The position numbers and the translations under genes are program-made. From Liolophura sinensis (taxonomy: Eukaryota > Mollusca > Polyplacophora > Chitonida > Chitonidae), in assembly GCF_032854445.1 (NCBI RefSeq), contig NC_088302.1:15373338-15437337 (forward strand): a stretch of 64,000 nucleotides of DNA, written 5' to 3'. The notes below the pieces were generated by a model that was given only the letters and a program-made list of their open reading frames with translations, ran no database searches and was not told where the DNA came from. How positions within the stretch are numbered: position 1 is the first letter of the stretch; every line of letters starts with the position of its first letter. This document shows positions 23,674-35,300 of this stretch, one piece after another.

Positions 23674-25292
23674 GTGTTCGAACTATACCTTAACGCCCAA
23701 TTCCTAAACCTCCTACATTTTCTGCAGTCTAGGCGAATCCACTCACATTTGTTCTTTAGAAGTAAACTTTTCTTTACCAAAATGCTATTCCTGTTTAACC
23801 TGTATTGAAGATTCTGGGCAATTGAAAACCATAATGGAATAGAATGAGTTCCTTAGTGGCTCTTAAGCCAGGGCTCAATACAATTGATTTGTTTTTAATT
23901 GCTAAATCCCCTTGTAACGATAACAGATTACAATACTCTGGTCCATTCGTAACTTTTGTGTTACCGCAGAAAAGACTAGTGGAATTGACAGAAACCTTTT
24001 GGAATTGTGCTATAGTAACTACTATGTGGTTGAAATGGCACATTAAATGTGTATGTGTTTGACTATATTACAGGTACCGCTATGTTTATATGATCGATGC
24101 ATCAGACTTTTTTGTTTTCCCAATATCTTTACTGGTACACCATGTACATCAACATTCGAAAATACATAGCTTTGGACAACAGATGATTGTACGTTATAAA
24201 TACACAATGAATCTAACTATTTATCTGTGATCAGGTGTTTTGTTTTGCATTGTAATGGATTTGTTTGCCTACAAGTAGTAGATTTAGATAGTCTTTTTTC
24301 CTGTCGAATTCATTTACGCATTTATCTGTTGTGTATTTTCCAGAGTCATTCGATGCTGTTGTGATAGGTGAATTGATCTACGGAGTTTTCTTGAACCAGG
24401 ATTTACGGCAGTCATACCTTATAAACCAATATAGACCAGTGTGAGAGGGTTTTCTGTAGACTCTATGATTCCATTACTTATAGTGTTAAGGTCTTAGAAG
24501 TTAACATTGTTGTTGCCTACATCAATTTCACTGGTAAACTATATCCGAGGGTGAAACGAGTCGTTTTAGTAAGATATGTATATTCTAGTACTATTAAACG
24601 TGTCGTCAACACATTTCATGTAGTCCAGAATTAAGGCTTGTCCTGTTGTAAGTTTTTGAATGACTGCATTCTCTACTTACGACATATTATCCGTTATAGA
24701 GAAGAAGCCATGATAACTCCTTCTTAGTTAAAAAAATGTGTTTTACTTAATAGTCATAATTGCTATGAAGAATTTTATCATCAGTCTTTCTGAGTTGGTG
24801 TTCAGAGTTCTGTATGTGTGTTCTACCACAAAAACGAAGCGTTTACAGGCTACATCATCTATTGAAATGCGGACGGACACTGGGAAAATGTTTACAATAG
24901 ACAATGACTTCCCTCACTAAATTCCCCATCGAAATGGTTCGAACTAATGTTGAAATCAATCTCGGAAAAGGTGACACATGAAAGGGAGGAATAATGTTCT
25001 AATGACCGGAGTCTGTTGACTTTTTGTCATATTATCTACTTAAATGTATAGTGTAAAGCGTTTCGCCATTGTTGGAGACATGTGTCAAAAGGATGGCGTG
25101 TAAGAGAAATTTGCTTCTTTCTGTTTTTTTGTATCAGTGTGCTAAACGTGAACAAATTGAAGATCTTAGTTTTTCAGCTGAGCGTCGGACCTTGTTGTAC
25201 CAGTCTTACACTTGATAATTGTTTGGGGGGAGTTTATGAATGAACTGACATGGTTTGTCCATGAGCACATCATAGGTCAAAAACTTAAATTG
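23674..25292. other. Spacer, no gene recognised
   Basis: AT-rich sequence. No exon with a recognisable motif and no repeat of the families listed here was seen. Confidence 0.35.
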
Positions 25293-25545
25293 GAGCTCTA
25301 GCGCAGCGTAATGACCCAGGAGCCTCTCACCAATGCGGTCGCTGTGAGTTCAAGGCCAGCTCTGCTGGCTTCCTCTCCGGCAGTATGTGGGAAGGTCTGA
25401 CGCAACCTGCGGATGGTCGTGGGTTTCACCCGGGCTCTGCCCAATTTCCTCCCACCATAATGCTGGCCGCCGTCGTATAAGTGAAATATTCTTGAGTGCT
25501 GGGTTAAACACCAATCAAATAAATAAATAAAATAAATAAATTGGA
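25293..25545 (+). mobile_element. SINE, nearly full length
   Basis: Part of the tRNA-like head (gctctagcgcagcgtaatga), box B-like gagttcaaggcc, the core and an (AAAT)n tail. 'aaattggagct' occurs on both sides (about 25287 and 25536) and is a likely target-site duplication. Confidence 0.92.
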
Positions 25546-25813
25546 GCTTATTGAATTTTATTTGATATATCATTAAATTTGTCAAAGCTTGTCTTTTCGT
25601 TCAAAGTTGTATAATATAATATAATAATAATAACTTCACCGTGATAACAAGCTTTTGTCCTAAGCTGGTGACAACTGTGATGAACAAAATCACACAACCC
25701 GTCTGCGTTTATCCTACTGGCGGAAACCTAGGGTCTTGTTGCCTGCATGAATGCTTGGGGTTCAACCTCGTGCTTAACGCAATATGACGTTATATATACT
25801 TGTGCGAAGTAAT

Positions 25814-26034
25814 ACACAAGTAGTGTAACTCCGGAAAACGAAGCATCAGTATTAGGTAATATTTCAGCATGTTTTATTATGTCATCATCAGAGGTAATAT
25901 AAAATGGGCACCAACGACATATACATAGGGCTAGGTGTAGGCTTAATATATCTAAATACACATCTATGAATTTCGGAAGCTGTAAACTCAATGACTTTTG
26001 AAGTTTTCGTTTTTCGGAGTTACACTACTTGTTA
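25814..26034. mobile_element. Short TIR element (about 220 bp)
   Basis: The arms share ACAAGTAGTGTAACTCCG in inverted orientation (25815-25832 and about 26014-26031), extended by near-matching AAAACGAA. No coding capacity; MITE-like. Confidence 0.65.
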
Positions 26035-26064
26035 GTAAACTTATTAGTGGGCCTACTGGACGAC

Positions 26065-26530
26065 AGTTGTTAGGTGTGTATACACATACTGTGTCATCTA
26101 GAGGCAGGGAGAGTCCATCCGGCCTAAGTGCTGCAGCCACTGAAGCATCATGCCGAAGACACCAGACATGTCGCCTCACCTAGTCAAATTACAAAGACAG
26201 CGGAGAAAACAGTCCTGGCTCCGTGGATCACGAAGCAATCTTAGACTGGAGTCAGATCAGTTTAAAGCTCTTATTTCTGTCTAAACAAGGTCAAATATTG
26301 AGTAATAACGTAAATTCTGGGTAAGTTAATGAACAACCAATTTTAGCTAAAATAACGGAAAGGAACGTATCAAATTTAATGATTAACTTTTTCAGGTAAG
26401 CCTAAGATCGCTTTGTGATCCGGGGTCATGTTTCCTTGCTCTAACCTCTCAGTGCTGAGATCCAAGCGAGGAAGCAACCAGTACCATTTTTAGAGTCTTT
26501 GGTCTGACCCGACCGGGATTTGCTCCTGGG
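26065..26530 (+). repeat. Dispersed repeat R2, copy split by a nested palindromic element
   Basis: Left part 'actgaagcatcatgccgaag', 'acaccagacatgtc'; right part from 26428, 'tttccttgctctaacctctc', 'agtgctgagatccaagcgag', as in the copy at 41560-41835. The two parts are separated by an inserted element (next entry). Confidence 0.75.
26215..26427. mobile_element. Palindromic MITE nested in R2
   Basis: Inverted ends GGATCACGAAGCAATCTTAG (from 26225) and, as complement, GGATCACAAAGCGATCTTAG (about 26402-26421). The R2 sequence resumes directly afterwards. A lone half of a similar end lies near 61402-61425. Confidence 0.7.
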
Positions 26531-26540
26531 ACAACAACAT

Positions 26541-26935
26541 AAAGACCACGGCATAAACAATAAAAGGACTACAGTATAAATAATGAAAAGACTACAGCAT
26601 ATACAATAAGAAAACTACAGCATCAACAACAAAAAGACTACACCATAAACATTAAAAAGACTACAGTATAAACAATAAAAAGGCCACAGTCAAAAAAAAA
26701 CAAAAAAAAAAACAAACTACAGCACAAACAATAAAAAGAATACAGCATAATAAAAAAAACACAGTATAAACAATAAAAGAATACAGTATAAACAATTTTA
26801 CAAAAACTACAGCATAAACAATAAAAGGACTACTGCATAAGCACTAAAAAAGAATACAGGATAAACAATAAAAAGCTACAGCACAAAACAATAAAAGGCT
26901 ACAGCATAAACGATAAAAGGGGCTACAGTGGATCT
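26541..26935. repeat. Minisatellite, about 22-bp period
   Basis: Degenerate repeats of 'actacagcataaacaataa' plus aag, about 17 units, with an A-rich expansion near 26690-26715. Confidence 0.88.
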
Positions 26936-28480
26936 GGAGGTAACGAAGACGGTGTGATAGTGGGCAAAAGCACCAGCACATCGACAACACCGACGGTATA
27001 TATTTCTTGCAACCAGAAAAGGCGGGCATTGACTCATACATATTAGAAACGTTAGCAAAGGAAAAGAACTTTTATTTCCCTGTTTGACAAGATGCCAATA
27101 AGGTTACCAGCATTCCTTTTCATTTACTTTTGAAATGGAACACTTTTTTAGTATATACATTTTTCAGTTGTGTTGGTATCATTAATTATTTCGTATGTTT
27201 ATGGTGTGGCATATCTGTTTCAAAAGTTCTTCATGTTAAATTTGACAAGTTCCCTTTTGGGGGTTACCAATTTTGTTGGTGTTGTTTAAATGTTGACTTG
27301 AAATATATTTTTTCTTTAAAATTGCAACACGTTTTCAAAAACAGAGAAAATATATAGTTTAACTTGCAAAATACGGTAAAACCAGACAAGGTGAGAAAAA
27401 AATAAAACCGGAATCAAGATCAGGATGACAAACTACCCTAGGTTGTATGCGTCTTCTATTCAGTTTCAAAAAATCAGTTCAGTGGTTCTAAAGAAAATGA
27501 GCCCAATGTTGCCACCAAACCACGTCACTTCCTTTTAGCTCATCTTGGTATGACATGAAGTGGTTTCATTACCGTCAATATTTTATACCGAAAGGTCATG
27601 TGGTTTAGTTTCTGGCACTGTTAGTTTTATTAAACTTCGTGGCCAATATGGGCTTGGACCTCAATGTATCGTATAGATTTGTAACCCTAACTTGTCTAAC
27701 TAGCTGCATATGAAACAATCTGGCCTCTTTCAAATAGCTCAACTTTGCAATGGAGCTATTTTGTAGCGTTTTCATTAGCCTATGAATAAATAATTAACAA
27801 TCAGACTAATATTAGAAAACATCATAATTCTTAAAGTTCAGCTGGAAACTCATCGACTCATCTGGACAATCTTCACCACATTCACTTAGTTTCGCTTATT
27901 CAGAAAGAAAGCGTGCGTCGTATACATGTATGTACCGATATCTTATGTACAAAAGGAAGCAAGGCCAACATGTGTCAGCACACCTTAAAGGGTTTTCCTT
28001 GTGTCAGCACACCTTAAAGGGTTTTCCTATATGCACATGCATTTATTATACATCTTTCACGTTTGCCTATCGGTTAAGGTTGTGGCGATCGTATGTTTCA
28101 TGTTTCATATTTAGCAATATTCATGTCGCAATTAGCAACGTTCATATTGCACATCGATGGCTTTACCGTGACGTCATTCGATGACATCGCGAGTTTTCTC
28201 TGTATACATGTTGTTGCATCATTCACAAAAAAATTCTTACAAGTTTTACTATCTTACATTTTTGCGATTAAAGATTGTCTCCCTTTCGAATAGATTGATG
28301 TTTGGTGTATAATAGATAGGTTCTTGAATACATACCTGGTGATGTGAACTAGTTCTATTTTTGTGTGGACAACCTTGCGTCCACAACATCCTATTCAATA
28401 ACCTATAAATCCAACATTGATAGTGCTATTGATAGTGAGTAACCACTTTCAAATATCAGGTCACATACAACGTTAAGAAG
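26936..28480. other. Spacer, no gene recognised
   Basis: AT-rich. One small direct duplication, 'tgtcagcacaccttaaaggg' plus ttttcct, occurs twice at about 27972-28027. No exon is supported. Confidence 0.35.
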
Positions 28481-28487
28481 GAATGTT

Positions 28488-28680
28488 CGGAAGGCTTGTC
28501 CAGAACATCGATGACAAGCTCAACACTTGCACATTTCAGATAGGAAGACAGCAGTATCTCCAACAGTTATTGCACGTAAACATGGATGATGTATGTATCT
28601 TGGAGTTTTACACCGTACCTAACAATACTTAACAATCCGGAAGGCTTGTCTAGATGACATTTCTAGTAGCTCAGCTCGAT
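28488..28680 (+). repeat. Tandem unit flanking the LINE/H4 segment, left side
   Basis: Contains 'ggaaggcttgtc' twice (about 28490 and 28639), with 'cttggagttttacaccgtac' and 'taacaatacttaacaatc' between. The same words recur at 31355-31500 on the other side of the LINE, so the LINE sits within or between copies of this unit of roughly 150 bp, which shares its gttttac-gtac part with R2. Confidence 0.65.
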
Positions 28681-28694
28681 AGAATCCATCAAGT

Positions 28695-28724
28695 ATGTCT
28701 GGACGTGGCAAAGGAGGCAAAGGT
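28695..28724 (+). pseudogene. Histone H4 5' fragment (first 10 codons)
   Basis: ATG followed by codons for SGRGKGGKG gives MSGRGKGGKG, identical to residues 1-10 of the near-invariant animal histone H4. The 11th codon is CAA (Gln) instead of Leu, and the sequence then diverges completely into the LINE-associated region. No other part of H4 was found nearby. This is a truncated gene start, not a functional histone gene. Confidence 0.75.
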
Positions 28725-29245
28725 CAACTTAACCCCCCTTTCTTGTACAGGCTTTTATTGAGAGTGGTTTTTATAGTGTTGTATATTTGATATTTTTTGG
28801 ATTTATTTGTAACAGCTTTCGGTCTTGTAAATTCCAAATTAATAATACACGTTTGTTGCTTAGTATTGGGCTTTTTGACAGGATTTTTTTTTTTGTGTCC
28901 TTTTTTTCTTTTTTTTTTTTAGAAATATAGTTAATCCATAGGAAAAAATTTCTATAATTGATTGTATATATACTAATATATAGTGTATATATTAATATAG
29001 TGTATAATAGTAATATCATTAGTATTATATAGTAGCATTGGGCTATAAGTTGCTATACTTTAGGTATAGTGTACAATTGTGGGATAGGAAATCCTGTACT
29101 TACACTGTCTCTTCCACACCTAACAGAGCGCCTTTCGTCTTTTCTCCCTGGCTTGGAGCAGCATCCGAGCAACTTCTGCTATTTTTAACTGTCGCCTTGT
29201 AATAACTCCCCTGTGCATACACCACTATAGTCATTAGTTACAGCA

Positions 29246-30409
29246 ATGGATGACGCAGAAGGAGACCACATGGAAGTCGTGGAAACGCGATCCACTACAA
29301 AGCGAACGCGCGATTTTTCAGCAGATAGAAGCTCCCAGGAAGGGAAGAAAGCAAAGCAGGTGGGTCAGAAGCAGGGAAATAACAACAACAATGTTGTAAT
29401 TTCATCTATGGGGGGCTTACCCGTCACTGGGTGGAACCCAATTAAATTTGGTCAGAGTTTACAACAAGCAATTGGCAATGTAAAGCAAGTAAAGAAAATT
29501 AATGGTAAAGATCTAATGATTGTTTGTAATAGTGCCACTCAAGTCAAAAAGGCACTCGCTGATGGGAAGAGATGTCTCCTGCAGGCTGCACTCCAATATC
29601 ACCCTGTCACGTGGGGTGATTTATGGGTTAGGGGAAGACATCACTGAAGAAGAACTACAACAAGCACTGAAAAAATACAAAGTAACGAAAGCACAGCGTC
29701 TGACTAAAGGGAATGAAAAAACTAAAACCAGATGTTTGTTGTTATATTTTAATTCGGATGCTCTACCGGAAGAAGTTTCTCTCGGTTACGAAATATTTCC
29801 TGTCAAGCAATATGTTCCACCCGCCATACGTTGCTTCAAATGTCAGTCCTTTGGGCATATTTCAGGGGAATGTAGGGGGCGCCAGCGATGCCCAAGATGT
29901 GGTGGCCCCCATACATTTGATGAATGCCATGACCTGGATCGCCCTAAATGTGTCAATTGCGGGTCCCTGAGCCATAGCTCGGCGTATAAGAGTTGCCCAC
30001 ATAGAAAGCAGGTATGTAAAGCGCAGTTCATAAAGGTTACCAAGAAAATTTCTTTTGCTGATGCTTTAAAATCAGTACGTGAAGAAGATAACCCCCATAG
30101 AATTTACCCAGAGGGGCCAAATGAGCGAGCTCTAATAGAAGGGCGGGTAGTAGATACCCCCCCCCCCCCTGAACAGCCCCATTCTATTACGATTACACCC
30201 GTCAAGCCAATCCTTAGGTCCATAGCCACTCAAACCCCACGTGGTGAACCCACTCAGGCAGACGATATGTCTTTCACAATGGCCACAAGGCTTATCGCCA
30301 TCTTTTCGGAAATACTAATAAAAGTCTTCGAAATCGAAGACCCTAAGAGTTTGGTACAAGTAGTGTTTAGCATCGCTCAGAGTCGTCTTGGCTCTGAGAC
30401 CATCATGTG
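29246..30409 (+). pseudogene. LINE ORF1 (gag-like, three CCHC knuckles), frameshifted
   Basis: Starts MDDAEGDHMEVVETRSTTK, with a basic, Asn-rich N-terminus and then an RNA-binding-like region. Three zinc knuckles follow in order: CFKCQSFGHISGEC, CPRCGGPHTFDEC, CVNCGSLSHSSAYKSC. This is the usual set-up of ORF1 in Jockey/I-type elements, where it packages the RNA. The frame changes near 29612-29620 in a ggggtg run: the first frame ends at 29647, the second carries the knuckles to the TGA at 30407-30409. The downstream tail is Pro-rich (a C run near 30160). Confidence 0.85.
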
Positions 30410-30835
30410 AATCCTGTAGGCCAGCCTCCCAGATGGTGCATGAAAAGGGCAAACTGGGATGTATACAAAGAAGAATGTATGAGGTCTTTTTCTCAGGATG
30501 TGTATAATAATGATGTTGACATTTATGCAAAAAATGTACTTAATGCTATTGATGTGGCTGCACAAAAATGTATCCCAAAATCCTCAGGTAAGGTGTCTAG
30601 TAAAATACCTGTTCCTTGGTGGAACGACGATTGTTCTAATGCTATAAAAAATCGGAAACGTTTAAAAAATCGTGCAAAACGCACTCGCCTATACCAAGAC
30701 ATTGTTTTATTTAAACGAGCTAAAGCTGTAGCACAGCGGGTGATTAAAACAGCTCAGAGAGATCACTGGCGACAATACTGTTCGAATTTATCTGAAAATA
30801 CAAATACCAAATCGGCCTATCTGTCGCTTTTATAG
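30407..30835 (+). pseudogene. LINE ORF2 remnant (linker between endonuclease and RT)
   Basis: Encodes PRWCMKRANWDVYKEECM, VPWWNDDCSNAIKNRKRLKN and HWRQYCSNLSENTNTKSAY, typical of the segment between the endonuclease and reverse transcriptase domains of Jockey/I-like ORF2. It joins directly to the end of ORF1, so the endonuclease-coding part is deleted; the RT is also gone and a stop follows LSLL. Confidence 0.8.
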
Positions 30836-31354
30836 TGGCTGTTGTCGTTTTCTACCCATACAGAACTGATACGAACTGACGCTTCTACTGTTTTTGTCCA
30901 GGTATTATCTATGTATACTGTTCAGCTCTTCCTATACTATACTCTGTGTTCCGTATATGATATAACATCTTGAGTGTTCTAACGCCCACGTTTCCCAACA
31001 ATCTTTAACCTATGTACCTGCCCCTCTTGTACTGTAAATATGGATTATATAACTACATTAAGTAATGGTCATCATAGTGAATAATGACCCCTTACAAACA
31101 CTTATTTTTTCTTTTAGTCATCAAGCCCAAAATTCGTCGGCTATAAGGCTACAAATGTTACAAGCTACAATGTCCATAGCACTAGTATTGAAATTTCTTC
31201 TTTTTGTTCTAAATAATATACTCTTCCTTTATATATTATCCAGGTTAAAAGCACTTTCAATGACACCAAGTTTTGGCGCGCATCGGCCCTTTGGGCCGGA
31301 AAAGCGCCAGTGCAAATCATTTCCCCCCGCTCCCACCCCCTAGATGACAAGAAT

Positions 31355-31500
31355 TGGAGTTTTACGCCGTACTTAACAATACTTAACAATCTGGAAGGCT
31401 TGTCTAGATAACAAAAAAGCTTAACACTTGCAAATCTCTGATATACAGAGAGTAGTATCTCTAAGAGATAATGGATAATGCATGTATGCTTTGGGGTTTT
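31355..31500 (+). repeat. Tandem unit flanking the LINE, right side
   Basis: 'ttttacgccgtacttaacaa', 'tacttaacaatctggaaggc', then 'cttaacacttgcaaat' and 'agtatctctaa', homologous to 28488-28680. Confidence 0.65.
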
Positions 31501-31690
31501 ACGTCATCGGGAAGCCATTGTTCAGTCATGTAACGACGAGGAATGATTAGGTGTGGGCATGTATGCTGTGTCCTGGAGGGAGTGCGAGTCCATGCCGCCA
31601 AAGGGCTGCCGCCACTGAAGTATCATGCCGAAGACACCAGACACAACATCCCACCCAGTTACATTATTCTGTAACCGGGTCAAGAAATCC
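31501..31690 (+). repeat. Dispersed repeat R2, copy
   Basis: 'cattgttcagtcatgtaacg', 'gaatgattaggtgtgggcat', 'ccgccactgaagtatcatgc', 'cgaagacaccagacacaaca', colinear with 41575-41720. Confidence 0.75.
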
Positions 31691-31869
31691 TTAAATATGC
31701 CACATTTCCACCTGATTTTCTACATTAATCTGAGGTCACACAAAATGAACTTGCCCACAAAATATCACAGAAATTAGACAATATTTAGATCAGTTACTGC
31801 AATCTAAAGACAAAAGAGAATCTTTTGATTAAAAAACAATCGATATGTATATAAGTACTCCTCTTAAAA

Positions 31870-31899
31870 AGAGAAGGACGGCGTAAAACACCAGTCAAA

Positions 31900-31946
<47 letters not shown>
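31870..31946 (+). mobile_element. SINE 3' end with long (AAAT)n tail
   Basis: 'acggcgtaaaacaccagtca' followed by about sixteen AAAT units. Only the 3' end of the SINE is present. Confidence 0.85.
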
Positions 31947-32197
31947 CCGTTTTCCGGGACAGTTTTCTCTTAGTTAGCTTAGTGCTTTCCTTTCAAACCA
32001 CAATAAACCTTAAGACGCCCTTTGTTTATGGTATAACAATGGCGTTCTTTGTTGCCAGCCATACTGTCATAGAAGACATTATACTTGCAGAGATCGTTTA
32101 CAACACGATCTGCTCAAAGTCATGAACTAAAGACTTCAAAAACCGCAGTGAAGGGAGCAAACATGTGACTAGTGCCAATTCGTCAGCCTGATAAAGC

Positions 32198-32204
32198 TAT
32201 ATAA
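32198..32204 (+). promoter_or_regulatory. TATA box of CTLD-PAN copy B
   Basis: TATATAA in the context gctatataagg, 73-79 bp upstream of the start ATG. Transcription from about 30 bp downstream would leave a 5' UTR of roughly 45-50 nt. Confidence 0.6.
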
Positions 32205-32276
32205 GGAAGGCCAAACAAAGTTCTTGCACTCTAGAATATACCTTTTCCAACGAGAGCATAGTTTCCAGAGTAGAGG

Positions 32277-32343
32277 ATGTCAGCCAGAGATATGCTCGAC
32301 TTTTTCTTCCTAATCCTTACGTCGTTCCATGTTATATTTGTAG
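32277..32343 (+). CDS. Copy B exon 1: signal peptide
   Basis: MSARDMLDFFFLILTSFHVI followed by FVG: a short polar N-terminus and hydrophobic core, typical of a secretory signal. The donor GTGAGT after GTA G gives phase 1, matching the next exon. The start is set by the ATG downstream of the TATA box. Confidence 0.82.
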
Positions 32344-35300
32344 GTGAGTTTATGGTAACCTGTTAAATATTATTACAGAATCAAAAACAGCTGCTAAGGC
32401 ATCGATGGCGAGGTTCAAGGCGGACGGTTGCGTCCCCTTAATTGAATGGTCGCTTTATGCATTAACAACTTACTCAAAAGCCGTACATTTTTCTTAGCCA
32501 TCAATACGTTGTATGTACACTATATAGCATGTACACGGATTTGAATTTGGACAACACAAACGATTTGCAGCGTTACATACAGTATAAATATATACATTTG
32601 CCTTCAGCTACTTTTAGACTTAATTATTTATAACTGTAACGGTTTTGTGTCAAATGATCTGCAAATACTTTGGAAATTGCGCGTTTCGCTATTTACGAAA
32701 TCGCAGGGAAAGAACTAATCCAGATTCGTGATCAAGACGTCACGGTACGTCACTTAAAATGTGTTAATAATGTTAACAATCCAAAAAATTTCCTTTCCCA
32801 CTTCCGCTACATCAACTAACACCTAATTTGCTCATATATTTCATACTTTTTCTTTTTGGTTAGCAACCATAGAAGAGTTTCTATGTGTGCTAAATTGTAA
32901 GTCAATCGGACTTGGGGTTTTGAAGAAAATTGCTTTCAAAGTGTTTATATCGATCCAATATGGCCGTCAGGTCACGTGACTGAAATTTTCACTCGCTAAA
33001 TTTCCTCCGCGCTGTTTTTACTGCAAATGGAAAAAAGTGCGGCATGTCCTATTTCCGGTTTGCAGGCGTCATTTTCATCCATCTAAAATTTGTCTCCATG
33101 CCTTGAGATGATGATGGTCCTAAAGACTTCGTCACCAGCTCCATTTATTAAGGAGAAATACCCACTTCCGAATTCGAGGATGTCACTTTCTGTTAACTGT
33201 TTCATATTCCGAATCAGCGCCCAAGTCTACATCTGATGAACTATTTTAGAAGGTGAAATAGTGTGGAAATTATTGGTCAAATTTCTAACCGAGAAAGTCG
33301 TCATGAATAAATGGGCCATGCCTAGGCTTTGTAAAACTGCAGTTTCAGTTCCAGCTGAAAGACATCAACCGTTTTTGAGAGGAACATTTTTTAGTTTTAC
33401 ACAAAATGCAACATAACCGCTAAGTCTCGTGATCAAAGGTTTCCAAAAGTTAAGGTGCCTTACCTAAAACATACTGAAATTTTATAGATGTCTGATTAGG
33501 CTTCTTCTCCTGAATGACTGGAACCCTAATAATGATTATCCACACATATACAAGATGGCTTCATGCTTGAATGGCTTAACCCCTAATTATACAGTGAGTT
33601 ATCTCCCTTTCTATGAACAGCTATTACAGTAGTTCGCACAGTACAGCTATTATATAGCGTGGACCAACATATTTCGTTATATGTAGGAATGAAGAGTTAA
33701 CAGGAATGGAATCAAATAAAGTATATGTATTGTATTAACCCTGGTATTGTGTTACAAACTGAACAAAATAATCCAGAATGTGGTTCCTTCTCTATACATC
33801 TGGACAATCAACTCACCCCTAATGACATGCAAACAGGGTATACATCCCTAGCTCACATGTACACAGCAGCTATGTCGGTGATAGCACCTCCCACTCCTAA
33901 TAATCATTCAAAACAACTTTATGTAGATACACGTATCATTTAGATGATTAAATCTACCGTTAATACAACAGGATATCAGTTGTGACAACCACAAGGGTAA
34001 CAGCAACACAAGTGATGTTACACCGTAACTGAAATAGCACATTACTTACGCTTGTCATTACAAAAATACAGTAAGTTGTCGTCTGCAGTAAGATGCGTGT
34101 ACTAACGATAAACACACAGATGATCGTTACGAGTCAAACAACAGTGCTCTCTCTTGACTCGCTAAACTACTGACACACAGGCTATTTATCATGTAATTTA
34201 TCGATATGTATTACAGCTACTATGAGCATTCACTGTCATTTAAGAAAGCAAAATTTCAGTAACATTACTTGCTACTTTTTATGACCTATCGCTAACCAAG
34301 TAATGGTTTATGAGTACGAACATACTACTCACTAATAGGCCTCAGACCCCCATTAATTTTCCATAAGCAACAATGTTAACGTCTAGCGCTGTAGCTCAGT
34401 CCCAAACATTCCGTGGACAACAAGCTTTGGTGCATACCTGGCCCAGCCTGTGAGAAACAAGCCATAAAAATTTTGACATAGATTGACCGTCAAAATCTGG
34501 ACCTTTCCATGCCGGCAGCTGGGAGTCGTACCTAGCAACGCCAAGGGGACGTCACTCGCAGCCTCAGCACTACCTCACACCTTGTTCCCTCTCGCCCAGA
34601 ATTTCAAACTTTCATCAATAAAGCCTCATACCACCTCAAAGTTTAGACAGTTTCCAGCATTTTAATACCAAGCATGCACCTGTACACCGAAAATGGATGA
34701 CTAGGGGCAAAACAACAAAGACTTTATACCTTAAAATACACAGAATTACAATCGTTGTACCGAAAAACGGAAGTTGTAATGGGGATCTGTGTCCTAATAA
34801 ACGGACTCCATGTTGTCTTCATATGCGTGCAAATAACTCATGATTTACCGAGTACCAGGATGTACAACACAAGAGGCTCCACACGAGTGGGTTACACTTG
34901 TACATATACACTAAAATACTCCATAATCATGTACGATATTTGCCTGTTACACTTATGTTACCTTACCTGCTTTTTATTAAATTTATTTATTTCCTTTATT
35001 ATCGTTTCATACCATTTTTAAGAATTTTTTTCTGTAATATGTGAAGGGGTTCAGGTTTACAGTTGTAACAAAACCGGAGAGCCCGGGTAAACTTTTTCAC
35101 CATTAGCGCACAAACGTTTACACCATGTGTGGCATGAGTCAGGGATAATGAAGATGTTGACGTGATGGAAAACATTAATCTTTAGTCACCATTACACATT
35201 CTTAATCTGTGTAAGGCTTTGTAGTGTAGCACAATCTGATCTTAGTGACACGGCCATGTTTCTGAAAAGATTTCACCACGACGGAAGCTGTTTAATTCCT

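Larger units (their letters stand above)
28726..31345 (+). mobile_element. Non-LTR retrotransposon (Jockey/I-like LINE), internally deleted
   Basis: Contains an ORF1 with CCHC zinc knuckles (29246-30409) and an ORF2 remnant (30407-30835). The ends are approximate: the left limit is set by the histone H4 fragment, the right by return of the flanking tandem unit. The endonuclease and reverse transcriptase domains are missing, so the copy cannot move by itself. The 5' region is T-rich (28880-29030). Confidence 0.8.
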
